From Bacteroidota bacterium (GTDB lineage Bacteria; Bacteroidota; Ignavibacteria; Ignavibacteriales; Melioribacteraceae), in NCBI GenBank assembly GCA_018818165.1, contig JAHISP010000058.1:1-42899 (forward strand): a stretch of DNA of 42,899 nt, written 5' to 3'. Each line of letters begins with the position of its first letter. The first letter of the stretch is position 1. The notes under the pieces were generated by a model. That model ran no database searches. It was given only the letters and a program-made list of their open reading frames with translations, and was not told where the DNA came from. This document shows positions 1 to 10,000 of this stretch, in pieces. The translations under genes and the position numbers were made by a program.

Positions 1-175
1 TTAATCTATATAAAAAATCCGTTACGGTTTGTCTATTATCTAAATTTTTGGTTGTTGTTGAAATAAATTTTGTGGAAAAAAGAAAAAATGTTATTAAAAC
101 AGTTAGAAGTATAAAACCCATATTTATACCAACAATTATCTCTATTAATGTAAAACCGCTATTAGAAATTTTCAT
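1..175 (-). CDS. Prepilin-like protein, N-terminal part (runs off the window)
   Basis: On the minus strand an ATG at 173-175 opens a frame that stays open to base 1, giving 58 residues beginning MKISNSGFTLIEIIVGINMG. This is a textbook type IV prepilin/pseudopilin leader: a short leader ending in Gly, then Phe at +1 and Glu at +5, then a hydrophobic helix. A PilD-type prepilin peptidase would cut after Gly7. The start overlaps the stop of the upstream gene (ATGA, 172-175), so the two are probably translationally coupled. The C-terminal globular domain lies outside the window, so the subtype (major or minor pilin, GspH/I/J-like) cannot be decided. The frame is too short to have been listed as an ORF but is well supported. 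Confidence 0.82.
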   Translation of the reverse strand, partial: MKISNSGFTLIEIIVGINMGFILLTVLITFFLFSTKFISTTTKNLDNRQTVTDFLYRL

Positions 176-516
176 TTTTTATAAAGTGAGGATAATGATA
201 AAATAATTTGCTTATTTGATTTTGAAAAAACACTAATTTTCACTTTAGTTAAATTGTTGTCGCTTGAAATTTTTCTTTCTACCAATATATTCCCATTATT
301 ATTTGTGTAGGATGTATCTCGTGAAACTTTATTGTTAAGTGAATTCTCAATTTCTTGATCAGCCAAATATAATGCTTCGCTTCTTAAAAGAATTTTTGGA
401 TTACTAAACACTAGATTAAAAAAAAACGCAAACAATGTAATTGTTAAACCAAGTATTATAATACCCACTAGTGCTTCAGTAATGGTATATCCATCTTCTA
501 ATTTTAATTTATCCAT
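172..516 (-). CDS. Minor pilin / pseudopilin (PilV/GspI-like)
   Basis: A 114-aa protein with N-terminus MDKLKLEDGYTITEALVGII. Gly9 followed by Tyr-Thr-Ile-Thr-Glu gives a prepilin cleavage site with the conserved Glu at +5, then a hydrophobic helix of about 20 residues (ALVGIIILGLTITLFAFFF). The remainder is a small polar domain with no recognisable motif. The length fits minor pseudopilins of type II secretion or type IV pili. It sits in the middle of a three-gene minus-strand operon: it overlaps the 459-aa gene upstream by 13 nt and the next prepilin downstream by 4 nt. It would act in the inner membrane or periplasm as part of a pilus or pseudopilus tip. The exact subtype is inferred from size and order only. 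Confidence 0.75.
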   Translation of the reverse strand: MDKLKLEDGYTITEALVGIIILGLTITLFAFFFNLVFSNPKILLRSEALYLADQEIENSLNNKVSRDTSYTNNNGNILVERKISSDNNLTKVKISVFSKSNKQIILSLSSLYKK

Positions 517-1883
517 TTTTCATTAAGAATAGATAGTCTATTATTATCTTCAAAACCTATTGGCAATAAAAATGTACTATCTAATTTTACTCGATTAATT
601 TTCAAATCAACAAGCCAATTAATATACTCTGTTGGTTCCTTGTAATACCAAAAATTATTTGTATAAATTACTCCACTAACTTGCCCTGAAATATTCACAT
701 TATTCTCAGAATAAATTAGACCTTGTATTTTTGAGCTGTTATCAATTGTTATTATGTTTTTATTATTACTTAAACCTACGTTTGAATTTACTAAAATTAT
801 TGATCCATTTACAATGCTTGAGTTTATTTCTATACTATTATTAAGGTTTGAAACTTCCTCCGTTTTAGAATATAAAACAATTGTTGAAGGGTATTCCAAA
901 ATGCAATTATTTATTAAAATACTTTTCTTAGAAAACAACTGAATGTTTTTCAAATAGGAATTACCATTAATTTCTATTCCAGTATTAACAGCTATAATAA
1001 TATTTTCTATTTTTACATTTTCTTCAATAGTTAAGGAATCACACATTATGTTCAAATCCAACTCCGATATGGTTCCTTCTTTTATAATAGTTTCACCCAT
1101 TACAACCAATGATATTTGATTTTGAGAACCATGTTTCTCAATTATTCCAGATAGAACAAAATCTCCATTTATAATGTTTATCTTGTCATGTGAAAGCTGC
1201 TTTAACGTTAATTGATTTAGTTCAAAATCGCTATCCAAATAATTTGAATTATCGAATAAGTTATTGTTCTCAAATAAAGCATTTACAAAATTTTCGTTGA
1301 AAAATTTAATAGTTATATCCTCTTTCTTAATTAAGTTTCCTACTATATAATTGTTTGAAGCTGTAGGTTTGCCAGAAATTCGACCTCGCTTAATTTTATC
1401 AGAAGTTCCGAGAATATTTCCAACAATTGTTGTTTCACCAGATACACTTGCTCGTAAATTTGGTTTTGAAATTATTATTGCATTATCAAATGGAACTTCT
1501 GGTTTAGCAGCCAAATAGTAATTTACACTGGAAGAGTCAAATTTGTTATATGCAGTTGTGTTAACCTTTAAGTAAAGTCCATCCATTTTTGGTACTAGTT
1601 TAACTTTTATGGAATCAATAAGCATAAACCTTTCATTTACTAAATATTCATTGTTATCAGTCATGAATAATTGTATTGCCGAAAAACATGCAAGATCTAA
1701 TTCTTTTTTTTTAGTCAGCTGTATTGAATAAGCATTATAAAAAAAAATAATAGAAACAATTCCCAACAGCAGTGTAGTTACCAATAAAGATATCATAAGT
1801 ACAGAAGGGAGAATAAAGCCCCCGTTGCAATTAATAGTTATCCTTTTTAGGTGTCTATAATTGTTTTTATATGTTTGTTTCAT
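504..1883 (-). CDS. Large PilX/GspK-position prepilin-like protein with repetitive beta-rich body
   Basis: A 459-aa protein, first gene of the minus-strand pilin operon. After a basic leader, residues 21-27 read GGFILPS, followed by a strong hydrophobic helix (LMISLLVTTLLLGIVSIIFF). This resembles a prepilin N-terminus in which the usual Glu at +5 is replaced by Ser. Loss of Glu5 is known in the GspK/PilX class, which initiates the pseudopilus. The body (about residues 130-410) is Ile/Asn-rich with short repeated strands (for example VSGETTIVGNILG, SIEINSSIVNGSIILVN), suggesting a beta-helical or bactofilin-like fold. That fold is inferred and is unusual for a pilin. The next gene starts inside its 3' end. 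It is probably a tip-located minor pilin or adhesin. Confidence 0.6.
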   Translation of the reverse strand: MKQTYKNNYRHLKRITINCNGGFILPSVLMISLLVTTLLLGIVSIIFFYNAYSIQLTKKKELDLACFSAIQLFMTDNNEYLVNERFMLIDSIKVKLVPKMDGLYLKVNTTAYNKFDSSSVNYYLAAKPEVPFDNAIIISKPNLRASVSGETTIVGNILGTSDKIKRGRISGKPTASNNYIVGNLIKKEDITIKFFNENFVNALFENNNLFDNSNYLDSDFELNQLTLKQLSHDKINIINGDFVLSGIIEKHGSQNQISLVVMGETIIKEGTISELDLNIMCDSLTIEENVKIENIIIAVNTGIEINGNSYLKNIQLFSKKSILINNCILEYPSTIVLYSKTEEVSNLNNSIEINSSIVNGSIILVNSNVGLSNNKNIITIDNSSKIQGLIYSENNVNISGQVSGVIYTNNFWYYKEPTEYINWLVDLKINRVKLDSTFLLPIGFEDNNRLSILNEKWIN

Positions 1884-2243
1884 ATATCTATATTTTTTGA
1901 TAAAATAGCATCTAGTGATATGGTTAATAATAATCTAACTAATTTTAAGACAAACCATCCGCTAAAGCACAACATTAAATTAAGTGTAAATAATAAAAGT
2001 AAGTATTAATATAAGAAATTTAAAATAAATTAAATTATACTTGACAATAAAAATATAAATAATTAATTTCGAACCATAAAATTATTGTAGCAGAGTTGCA
2101 ACTCTGAGAAGGGCACTTTCCAATCGTCTAATCAATTATTTTGCAACCAATAAGTTTAATTTATAAGATATTAAGTTTCACAAAATTGTAAAGGATTCAT
2201 CTAAAAAATAAGAATTAACAAACAAAATTAAGGGATTCTAGCA
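1884..2243. other. Divergent intergenic region with a 16-bp palindrome
   Basis: This 360-bp AT-rich stretch separates the minus-strand pilin operon from the plus-strand surface-protein island and must carry promoters for both. I see no gene. The only strong structure is a perfect 16-bp palindrome at 2091-2106 (CAGAGTTGCAACTCTG), GC-rich compared with its surroundings. It could be an operator or a dispersed REP-like element. Confidence 0.5.
2091..2106. repeat. Perfect 16-bp palindrome (operator or REP-like)
   Basis: The sequence CAGAGTTGCAACTCTG equals its own reverse complement. It lies about 140 bp upstream of the 81-aa ORF, in a divergent intergenic region. Confidence 0.5.
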
Positions 2244-2489
2244 ATGGCTATGAATAATTTCTACTTGTTACAAATTACAATATTCTTTTTTGCGAATTTG
2301 CTTTCCGCTCAAATTCACGTTGATGCAAATGGAAACACAGCTATTGGTGCAGATAATACAACTTTCGATAAAATTCATAAAACAAAATTAAAAATCACAT
2401 CAGATGGTATGACTGGTGATACATGGAAATATAAAGTCTATTCATATGATTATCGCTGTCAAGTAAAAACAATTTTAATAAATGAATAA
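2244..2489 (+). CDS. Short secreted fragment of a tail-fibre-type surface protein
   Basis: An 81-aa ORF. The N-terminus is a signal peptide (hydrophobic stretch ending LLSAQ), followed by IHVDANGNTAIGADN. That resembles the 'VDANGNVGIG'-type opening of Bacteroidota surface proteins whose C-termini carry the module seen in the 1275-aa and 153-aa neighbours. The protein then stops after about 60 mature residues without that module, so it looks like a truncated or degenerate relative rather than a full gene. A second Met lies at codon 3 (2250) and either could be the start. No catalytic motif is visible. Function unknown. Confidence 0.45.
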   Translation: MAMNNFYLLQITIFFFANLLSAQIHVDANGNTAIGADNTTFDKIHKTKLKITSDGMTGDTWKYKVYSYDYRCQVKTILINE

Positions 2490-2584
2490 TAACTAATGGT
2501 ATATAATTGTTCAAATATATTATGTGAAATGATATTAAAACCATTGTTAAATACATTATAACAAATTATCAAATTGGAGATATA

Positions 2585-5500
2585 ATGAAAAGCTTATTAA
2601 AAATTATATTATTACTGTGCTTTGTTTTTAGTAATTCAGTTTTAGCAAGAACAAATTATGGTGGTGGTGATTTAACAGTTTCACCAACAAGCATATCTGC
2701 GCCGTATAGTGCAGGAAACACGACTGTAACTATTGCTGGTGATATGTGGTTTATAACAAGTAAACCAAGTTGGGTTACTACATCTCATTCTTCTGGAGGT
2801 GGTGGAGAACCCGTAGCAGTTACAGTTAGTTGGACTGCTAACACAGGCTCGGTTCGTAGCGGAACAATAGCTGTATTTGATGATATGAGTGGAACATTTA
2901 CAAATATTTCAATTACACAAGCGGCTCCACCACCACCACATTTATCAGTAAGTCCAACATCATTATCTGCAACAAGTAGTAGCGGTTCTAAAACAATAAC
3001 AGTTACTAATGATGGTGGTGGCTCAATAGGGTGGTCAAGTATGGGAGCGGCAAGTTGGATAACTTCCATTAGTCCAAGTTCTGGAACTCTAAGTGCAGGC
3101 CAATCTCAAACAGTTACAATTAATTATTCAGCTAATTCTGGTGCAAGCCGGTCTGATGATATTATAATATTGGATAATAACGAGATTTATATATATCAGG
3201 TTTATTTAACTCAATCTTCAGCGCCAGCAGTCTTAAATGTGAGCACAACCAGTGCAAGTTTTGGATATAGCGGGGGCAGCAGCGCATTTAGTATAACCAA
3301 TAGTGGATATAATACACTTACATGGTCAGTAAGTGATAATGCAAGTTGGCTATCCGTAAGTCCAACCAGCGGAACAAATGGTGGAAGTGTAACCATAAGC
3401 TGTACTGCCAATAGTGGCGCATCAAGAAGTGGGACTGTGACAGTAAGTTCTAATGTAGGAAGTAAAACCATAAGTGTAAGCCAATCCTCAGGACCAGCAA
3501 TTTTATCTTTGAGTACAACGAGTACAAGTTTTGGATATAGCGGGGGCAGCAGCGCATTTAGTATAACCAATAGTGGATATAATACACTGACCTGGACAGT
3601 AAGTGATAATGCAATTTGGCTATCCGTAAGTCCAACCAGCGGAACAAATGGTGGAAGTGTAACCATAAGCTGTACTGCCAATAGTGGAGCATCAAGAAGT
3701 GGGACTGTGACAGTAAATTCAAATGTTGGAAGTAAAACCATAAGCGTAAGCCAATCCGCAGCACCAGCAGTTTTATCTGTGAGTACAACCAGTGTAAGTA
3801 TTGGATATAGTGGAGGCAGCAGCAGTGGATTTGCCATAACCAATAGCGGATATAATACACTTACATGGTCGGTAAGTGATAATGTAAATTGGTTATCAGT
3901 GAGTCCATCAAGTGGTGGTGATGATGATTATGTAGTAATACACTGTGATCCCAATAGTGGAGCTTCAAGAAGTGGGACTGTGACAGTAAGTTCCAATGTA
4001 GGAAGTAAAACCATAAGCGTAAGTCAATCCTCTGCACCAGCAGTTTTATCTGTGAGTACAACCAGTGTAAGTATTGGATATAGTGGAGGCAGCAGCAGTG
4101 GATTTGCCATAACAAATAGTGGATATGATCCACTAACATGGTCTGTAAGTGATAATGTAAATTGGCTATCAGTGAGTCCATCAAGTGGTGGTGATGATGA
4201 TTATGTAGTAATACACTGTGACCCCAATAGTGGCGCATCAAGAAGCGGGACTGTGACAGTAAATTCCAATGTAGGAAGTAAAACCATAAGCGTTAGCCAA
4301 TCCGCGGCACCAGCAGTTTTATCTGTTAGTACAACCAGTGTAAGTATTGGATATAGTGGAGGCAGCAGCAGTGGATTTGCCATAACTAATAGCGGATATA
4401 GTGCACTTACATGGTCGGTAAGTGATGATGTAAATTGGCTATCAGTGAGTCCATCAAGTGGTGGTGATGATGATTATGTAGTAATAAACTGTGACCCCAA
4501 TAGTGGAGCTTCAAGAAGCGGCACAATAACAGTAAGTTCCAATGTAGGTAGCAAAACCATAAGCGTAAGCCAAACCTCAGAACCAGCGGTATTATCTTTG
4601 AGTACAACAAGTATAAGTATTGGATATAGTGGAGGTAGCAGCAGTGGATTTGCCATAACAAATAGCGGATATGATCCACTAACATGGTCTGTAAGCGATA
4701 ATGTAAGTTGGCTATCAGTGAGTCCATCAAGTGGTGGTGATGATGATTATGTAGTAATACACTGTGACCCCAATGGTGAAGCTTCAAGAAGTGGCACAAT
4801 AACAGTAAGTACCAATGGAGGGACTTCAACCATAAGTGTAAACCAATCCTCAGCACCGCCACATTTATCCGTTAGTCCTACATCATTAACGGCTTCAAGT
4901 AGTAGTGGTTCAAAAACTATAACTGTAACTAATGACGGTGTTGGTTCAATAGAGTGGTTAAGTACAGGAGCGGCAAGTTGGATAACTTCCATTAGTCCAA
5001 TGTCCGGAACTCTAAGTACAGGACAATCTCAAACAGTTACAATTAATTATTCAGCTAATTATGGTGCAAGCCAGTCTGATGATTTTATTATAAGGGATAT
5101 TGACGCTATTTTTGTATATCAGATTAATTTGACTCAATCCGCAGCACCAGCTGTTTTATCTGTGAGCACAACACATTTAGGTTTTGAATCTAGTGGAGGC
5201 AGTAGTACATTTAACATAACAAATAGTGGATATGATCCACTAATATGGTCAGTAATTGATATTCCAAGTTGGCTATCCATAAGTCCCTTAAGTGGTAGTG
5301 TTAGTGGTGGTGGTACTACTAATGTAACTGTAAACTGTACCTCAAATAGCGGAGCTTCAAAAAGTGCCACAATAACTGTAAGTTCCAATGGAGGGACTGA
5401 AACCATAAGTGTTAGCCAATCCTCAGTGCCTCCCCCTACTTTGCCAGATAGGGTATCGGCCTTCGTTGTATCCAGCAGTGAAATAACAGTAAGCTGGGAT

Positions 5501-6412
5501 GATGAGACTAGCAACGAGGATGGATTTAAAATATATCGTTCAACAAGTTCAGGTGGTAGTTATACTCAGATTGGAACAGTTGGCGCCAACGTAACAACTT
5601 ATAGTAGTATAGGTTTGGCAGCAAGTACAACTTATTATTATCAGGTATCAGCATATAATGCAGGCGGAGATTCACCAATAGATGTTGGTATATATGGTTT
5701 TGATACAACATTACCTAATCCCCCTAGTTTGCCAGATATGGTATCCGCCAGTGCTGTATCCAGCAGTGAAATAACAGTAAGCTGGAATGATGAGAGTACC
5801 AACGAGGATGGATTTAAAATATATCGTTCAACAAGTTCAGGTGGTAGTTATCCTCAGATTGGAACAGTTGGTGCTAACGTAACAAGTTATAGTAATACAG
5901 GTTTGGCAGCAAATACAACATATTATTATCAGGTATCCGCATATAATGCAGGCGGAGATTCACCAATAGATGTTGGTATATATGCTTCAGCCACAACTTT
6001 ATCTAATTCACTTTGGGCTAGCAATGGAACCGATATTTCATATAATGATGGTAACGTAGGTATTGGGACTTCAATACCCAATAGGAAACTGACAGTAAAA
6101 GGCAAAATCCATGCTAGTGAAATTAAGGTAGACAGTAATGTTCCACATCCCGACTATGTGTTTGAAGATGATTATGAACTTATGTCGTTAACCGAAATTG
6201 ATAAATATGTTAGTAAATATAAACACTTGCCTGAGATACCATCAGCGTTAGAAGTTAAGAGTAACGGGCTAAGTGTTGGTGAGATGCAATCAAAATTGCT
6301 TACAAAAATTGAAGAGCTAACCTTATATATAATTGAGCAGAATAAAAGAATTCAAAAATTAAAAAAAGAATATGTCACTAAAGATAAACTTGAAGATAGA
6401 TTAAAAAAATAA
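2585..6412 (+). CDS. Secreted multi-BACON, two-FN3 surface protein with C-terminal trimerisation-type module
   Basis: 1275 aa. The start is the ATG preceded by TTGGAGATATA, a ribosome site shared with its neighbours. A signal peptide ends near residue 22 (SNSVLA). About residues 30-945 hold ten repeats of about 90 aa with the BACON-like pattern 'LSVSTTS...WLSVSPSSG...SGASRSGTVTVSS...ISVSQS'. BACON modules are often carbohydrate- or mucin-binding in Bacteroidota. Two FN3 domains follow (about 953-1045 and 1049-1140), ending in Y-x-V-SAYN. From about 1143 comes VGIGT..KLTVKGKIHASEI, then DYVFEDDYELMSL, HLPEIPSA and a coiled coil (KIEELTLYIIEQNKR). That C-terminal module resembles tail-fibre-like Bacteroidota surface proteins and probably trimerises. 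No T9SS sorting domain is seen. It is probably an adhesin or cell-surface fibre; the ligand is unknown. Confidence 0.75.
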   Translation: MKSLLKIILLLCFVFSNSVLARTNYGGGDLTVSPTSISAPYSAGNTTVTIAGDMWFITSKPSWVTTSHSSGGGGEPVAVTVSWTANTGSVRSGTIAVFDDMSGTFTNISITQAAPPPPHLSVSPTSLSATSSSGSKTITVTNDGGGSIGWSSMGAASWITSISPSSGTLSAGQSQTVTINYSANSGASRSDDIIILDNNEIYIYQVYLTQSSAPAVLNVSTTSASFGYSGGSSAFSITNSGYNTLTWSVSDNASWLSVSPTSGTNGGSVTISCTANSGASRSGTVTVSSNVGSKTISVSQSSGPAILSLSTTSTSFGYSGGSSAFSITNSGYNTLTWTVSDNAIWLSVSPTSGTNGGSVTISCTANSGASRSGTVTVNSNVGSKTISVSQSAAPAVLSVSTTSVSIGYSGGSSSGFAITNSGYNTLTWSVSDNVNWLSVSPSSGGDDDYVVIHCDPNSGASRSGTVTVSSNVGSKTISVSQSSAPAVLSVSTTSVSIGYSGGSSSGFAITNSGYDPLTWSVSDNVNWLSVSPSSGGDDDYVVIHCDPNSGASRSGTVTVNSNVGSKTISVSQSAAPAVLSVSTTSVSIGYSGGSSSGFAITNSGYSALTWSVSDDVNWLSVSPSSGGDDDYVVINCDPNSGASRSGTITVSSNVGSKTISVSQTSEPAVLSLSTTSISIGYSGGSSSGFAITNSGYDPLTWSVSDNVSWLSVSPSSGGDDDYVVIHCDPNGEASRSGTITVSTNGGTSTISVNQSSAPPHLSVSPTSLTASSSSGSKTITVTNDGVGSIEWLSTGAASWITSISPMSGTLSTGQSQTVTINYSANYGASQSDDFIIRDIDAIFVYQINLTQSAAPAVLSVSTTHLGFESSGGSSTFNITNSGYDPLIWSVIDIPSWLSISPLSGSVSGGGTTNVTVNCTSNSGASKSATITVSSNGGTETISVSQSSVPPPTLPDRVSAFVVSSSEITVSWDDETSNEDGFKIYRSTSSGGSYTQIGTVGANVTTYSSIGLAASTTYYYQVSAYNAGGDSPIDVGIYGFDTTLPNPPSLPDMVSASAVSSSEITVSWNDESTNEDGFKIYRSTSSGGSYPQIGTVGANVTSYSNTGLAANTTYYYQVSAYNAGGDSPIDVGIYASATTLSNSLWASNGTDISYNDGNVGIGTSIPNRKLTVKGKIHASEIKVDSNVPHPDYVFEDDYELMSLTEIDKYVSKYKHLPEIPSALEVKSNGLSVGEMQSKLLTKIEELTLYIIEQNKRIQKLKKEYVTKDKLEDRLKK
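3233..4864 (+). repeat. Six tandem 270/273-bp coding repeats within the BACON protein
   Basis: Six units start at about 3233, 3503, 3773, 4046, 4319 and 4592. The first two are 270 bp and the rest 273 bp. They are nearly identical at the DNA level, including synonymous positions, which points to recent duplication or gene conversion. Units from 3773 onward share a variant with a GGDDDYVV segment in place of the GTNGGSVT segment of the first two. More diverged units flank the block on both sides. Confidence 0.85.
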
Positions 6413-6498
6413 AGCAATTTAAATTATAATTATTGGTGAATATTAAGTGATAATTAAGGAATGAAATATTTAAGTAATATTTAATAGGAGATAACAAA

Positions 6499-6960
6499 AT
6501 GTCAAGACAAAAAAAGATAACATTAGTATTTGTTTTATTGTTTACATCTACCGTTTTTAGTCAAACTATTTGGACGAGCACTGGTACTAGTACTGATATA
6601 TCATATGATGGAAAAGTCGGTATTGGAACTGGGACTTCAACCCTGAGTGAAAAACTTACTGTAAATGGTACAGTTTATGCTAAAGAAATTATAATTGATC
6701 TTAATGTACCAGTTCCAGACTATGTTTTTGAAGATGATTATAAACTAATGTCATTAATGGAAATTGAAGAATTTGTAAAAAAGCATAAACATTTACCAGA
6801 GATACCTTCTGCTGCAGAAGTTGAGAGTAATGGTCTATCTATTGGTGAGATGCAAACAAACCTGCTTAAAAAAATTGAAGAGCTTACTTTGTACATGATT
6901 GAACAGGAAAAAACACTTGAAAAATTGGAAAGTGAAATTAGTTCGAAAAAGACTAATTGA
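6499..6960 (+). CDS. Small secreted protein with the same C-terminal module as the BACON protein
   Basis: 153 aa preceded by AGGAGATAACAAA. A signal peptide (VFVLLFTSTVFSQ) is followed by TIWTSTGTSTDISYDGKVGIGTG, then the module KLTVNGTVYAKEI, DYVFEDDYKLMSL, KHLPEIPSAAEV, LSIGEMQ and a terminal helical segment with heptad character (LKKIEELTLYMIEQEKTLEKL). It is essentially the last 130 residues of the 1275-aa protein with its own signal peptide. It may be a free subunit that co-trimerises with the larger protein, or a duplicate left after loss of the repeat region. The high similarity and shared order support a tandem paralogue. Function unknown beyond probable surface assembly. Confidence 0.7.
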   Translation: MSRQKKITLVFVLLFTSTVFSQTIWTSTGTSTDISYDGKVGIGTGTSTLSEKLTVNGTVYAKEIIIDLNVPVPDYVFEDDYKLMSLMEIEEFVKKHKHLPEIPSAAEVESNGLSIGEMQTNLLKKIEELTLYMIEQEKTLEKLESEISSKKTN

Positions 6961-7075
6961 ATCAAAGATCAAAAATAAAATTATAGTGGAATAGTAGAAG
7001 TAAAATTATAAAAATCTAATAATAATTTGCTGTTTTGTAAAGAGGATTTACATTTTCAATGAGTTGGAGATAAAA

Positions 7076-10000
7076 ATGAAAAATGAAAAAATATTGTTTT
7101 ATTTACTGATATTATTTATTGGTTTGTTCAAATATCAGACAATTTTATGTCAGGTAAATAATTCTAATTTTATACCAGAAGGAATGAATATGGAGAGCCG
7201 AATTCCTGATGGTTCTATTCCGATGTCAGTAATGGATTTAACAAAAAACCAAGCATTTACAGGCAGCGTATCTATTCCAATTAAACTTCTAAGTTTAGGT
7301 GGTGTTGAAATAATAATGAATTATAATAGTAACGATATATTAAGCAAAATTGGTGAAAGTAATAATTTTGCACCATCAGGAGCAGTTGGTTTTGGTTGGG
7401 ATTTATCTTATGGGTCAATATCAGCCGAAATAAATAATACAACAGACATAAATGATGATAGATATTATTATAATGGACCAGACCAAAGTTTTGAAATTCA
7501 AGTAAAAAGTGACGGGACTTTTAACATTCCAGACTATAAACCTTGGAAATTCAATAGAATAGTAGTTAATAATATTATTGTTGGTTGGGAAATTATAAAA
7601 GAAGATGGAACAATATATAGATATGGGAATTATGATAAAGATTCTGGAAGTACTATAAAATTTGTGAAAGATTACTACCCAACTTATGCTACAAGATTTA
7701 TGCTTGGTTATAATGGTGTAGTTACAAGTCCTGGAACAGCTTTGTTTAATTCGCTTGAATATGTTCCTTACCAATGGGATATTTCGAATGTTGAAGACCT
7801 TAATGGTAATCAAACCACAATTACATATCAGCAGGAAAATCTCAATTTAAGCTTAGGGGCTTCAACAAGCAGTCTCGCTTATACTAGGCAATCTTTTTTA
7901 CATAAAATAAATGATAATAGAGGGGGAGAAGTAGAATTTGTATTAGGTAATATGCTCTCAGATGAATATTACAATTACTCACAGACATATATACAAAATA
8001 GAGTTGAAAGTAAATATTTAGATTCGATATACATTAAAGGTAATGATGTGATTTTTAAGAAAATAGACTTTGAATATATTCCTCTTGATATCAAAAATAT
8101 TGGAATCAAAAAAAGATATTTAACAAATATTACATACATGGATAATGGAGGGAATTCTTTACCATCTTACAAGTTTGACTATTATACTCAATCATCAGAT
8201 TTAAATAAAGGTGCTCTAAAATCTTTAACAGATCTAAATGGTGGTATATCAACTTACACTTATAAAACGCAACAACTTGCGGACGTAATTTTAGACAAAG
8301 AGGTACAAGTGCCTTATATTGATTACTACAATAACCTTGAACTTAAACCAAATGATGATGGATTTGTTGGAAAAGACTTTGTTGTAGTCCATGGAACTGA
8401 TCATACATTGCAAGTTTATGTGAAAGGAGCAAATGGCTGGTATATTGATAATTCTTTCCCTTATTCAACAAATATTTTGACTTGTAAGGTCTCAAATGAT
8501 TTTATGATACTTGATAATGGAACATATTTAATAGCAGTTAAGAAAACAGAAGGTGGGTGGAAGCAATATATTGTTGATAATTATATTTCTCCAAATAATT
8601 ACCCTTACTTTATAGTTGGAATGGGTTCAAATTATTTTGTTGTGGAACATAATCAACAAGGTAACTTCAACGTGGATCCAACTTGGGATGTTTCTATTTT
8701 AAGATTTAGTAATAATGATTTAGAAACGTATAAATTAGTTGAAGGAGGAGATGATGGATTATTTAATGATGGATATGCTTTTATTTATGACGATCAGTGT
8801 GAGGAATTTAGTCATCGTTATGTATCTATGAGAGCATTTTGTGGTGAGAATTACATGGTTTTAGTTAGTAGAAATTCATATCACTCAGAATCATTATTTT
8901 CACATTTTCAATTCTCATCAATAACACATGAGTGGGACTTAATAGGTGAAACCTCTTATGATGATTATAATGTCAGTTTTGATTTAAATTCAGTCAATCC
9001 TCATAAAGTATATATAGGCAAAAACGTTGTCCTTGTAGTTAGAAATGAAGGTGCACCTTGCACGGGTAGTATGTTCCGCTCAATTATATATGAATATAGA
9101 AGAAATAATACAAATAGCGGACTAACTCTGATTGATTCTGTTGAAACATCGAGAGGGATGAGCGATATTATTCTAACAGATGATTATTATGCGTATACAT
9201 ATAAAAGTGATATAACGAATTATAATCAGATGGCTATAAGAGTTTGGAATGGAACAAGTTTTTCATCTGATAACCCAATATTTATTTCTAATATAAATAC
9301 AAGTACACAGGCAGATTTAGAAAGTATTAAATTAGCTACAGTAGGTAATAGATTGGTAATAAGTTGGGTAAATGATAATACAATAAATGTTGGGAGTATT
9401 GAATACAATCCAACAACTTCCCAATGGATTAATGGACAAACTTTTAATCAATTAGCTGGCATTAATCCAGTAGAAAATGCAATTTTACCATTAAATAATA
9501 ATACCTTTTTAGAATTTAATTATATATCAACCATTTATGGATGGGGAAACCAAACAATAAGAATAAATGCTTACCAATATCAGGGAAGTTCTTTTGTTCA
9601 TACAGCCATTGATACTATAAAATCTCAAAGATATGAGCGGAGTCAATTTATTTGGCAAGCCGGAAATGATTTTTTAGCATTCGGAACTATTGGTGGCACA
9701 AATCTTGGCTTTGGTCCTATCCCTGATTCATTAAGAATCTACAATCTCAATGATTTGAATGAAGGAGAATTGCAATTTAGAGGTTCACCAACAAAAATAG
9801 TCTTGGATCATAAATCTTATAATGATGGCATGGGTAATGTTGTGGAATACGATTATACTTTTGATAATGGTATACTGAATGAAAATAACAATCAGCAGTT
9901 TGGAATTGTAACAAAATCTTTACCCGGATCCAATGGAAGTATAGAAACAAAATATTATACGTGTAAAGATTCAATAGTAAGTGGTATAAATTATAAATTT

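Noticed and set aside
3211-5514. Several long minus-strand ORFs opposite the BACON protein
   Set aside because: They mirror the repeats of the sense gene, with Leu/His/Pro-rich nonsense composition.
7064-7075. TTG start for the RHS protein
   Set aside because: The ATG at 7076 has a well-spaced GGAGA site that the TTG would overlap, and gives a better signal peptide.
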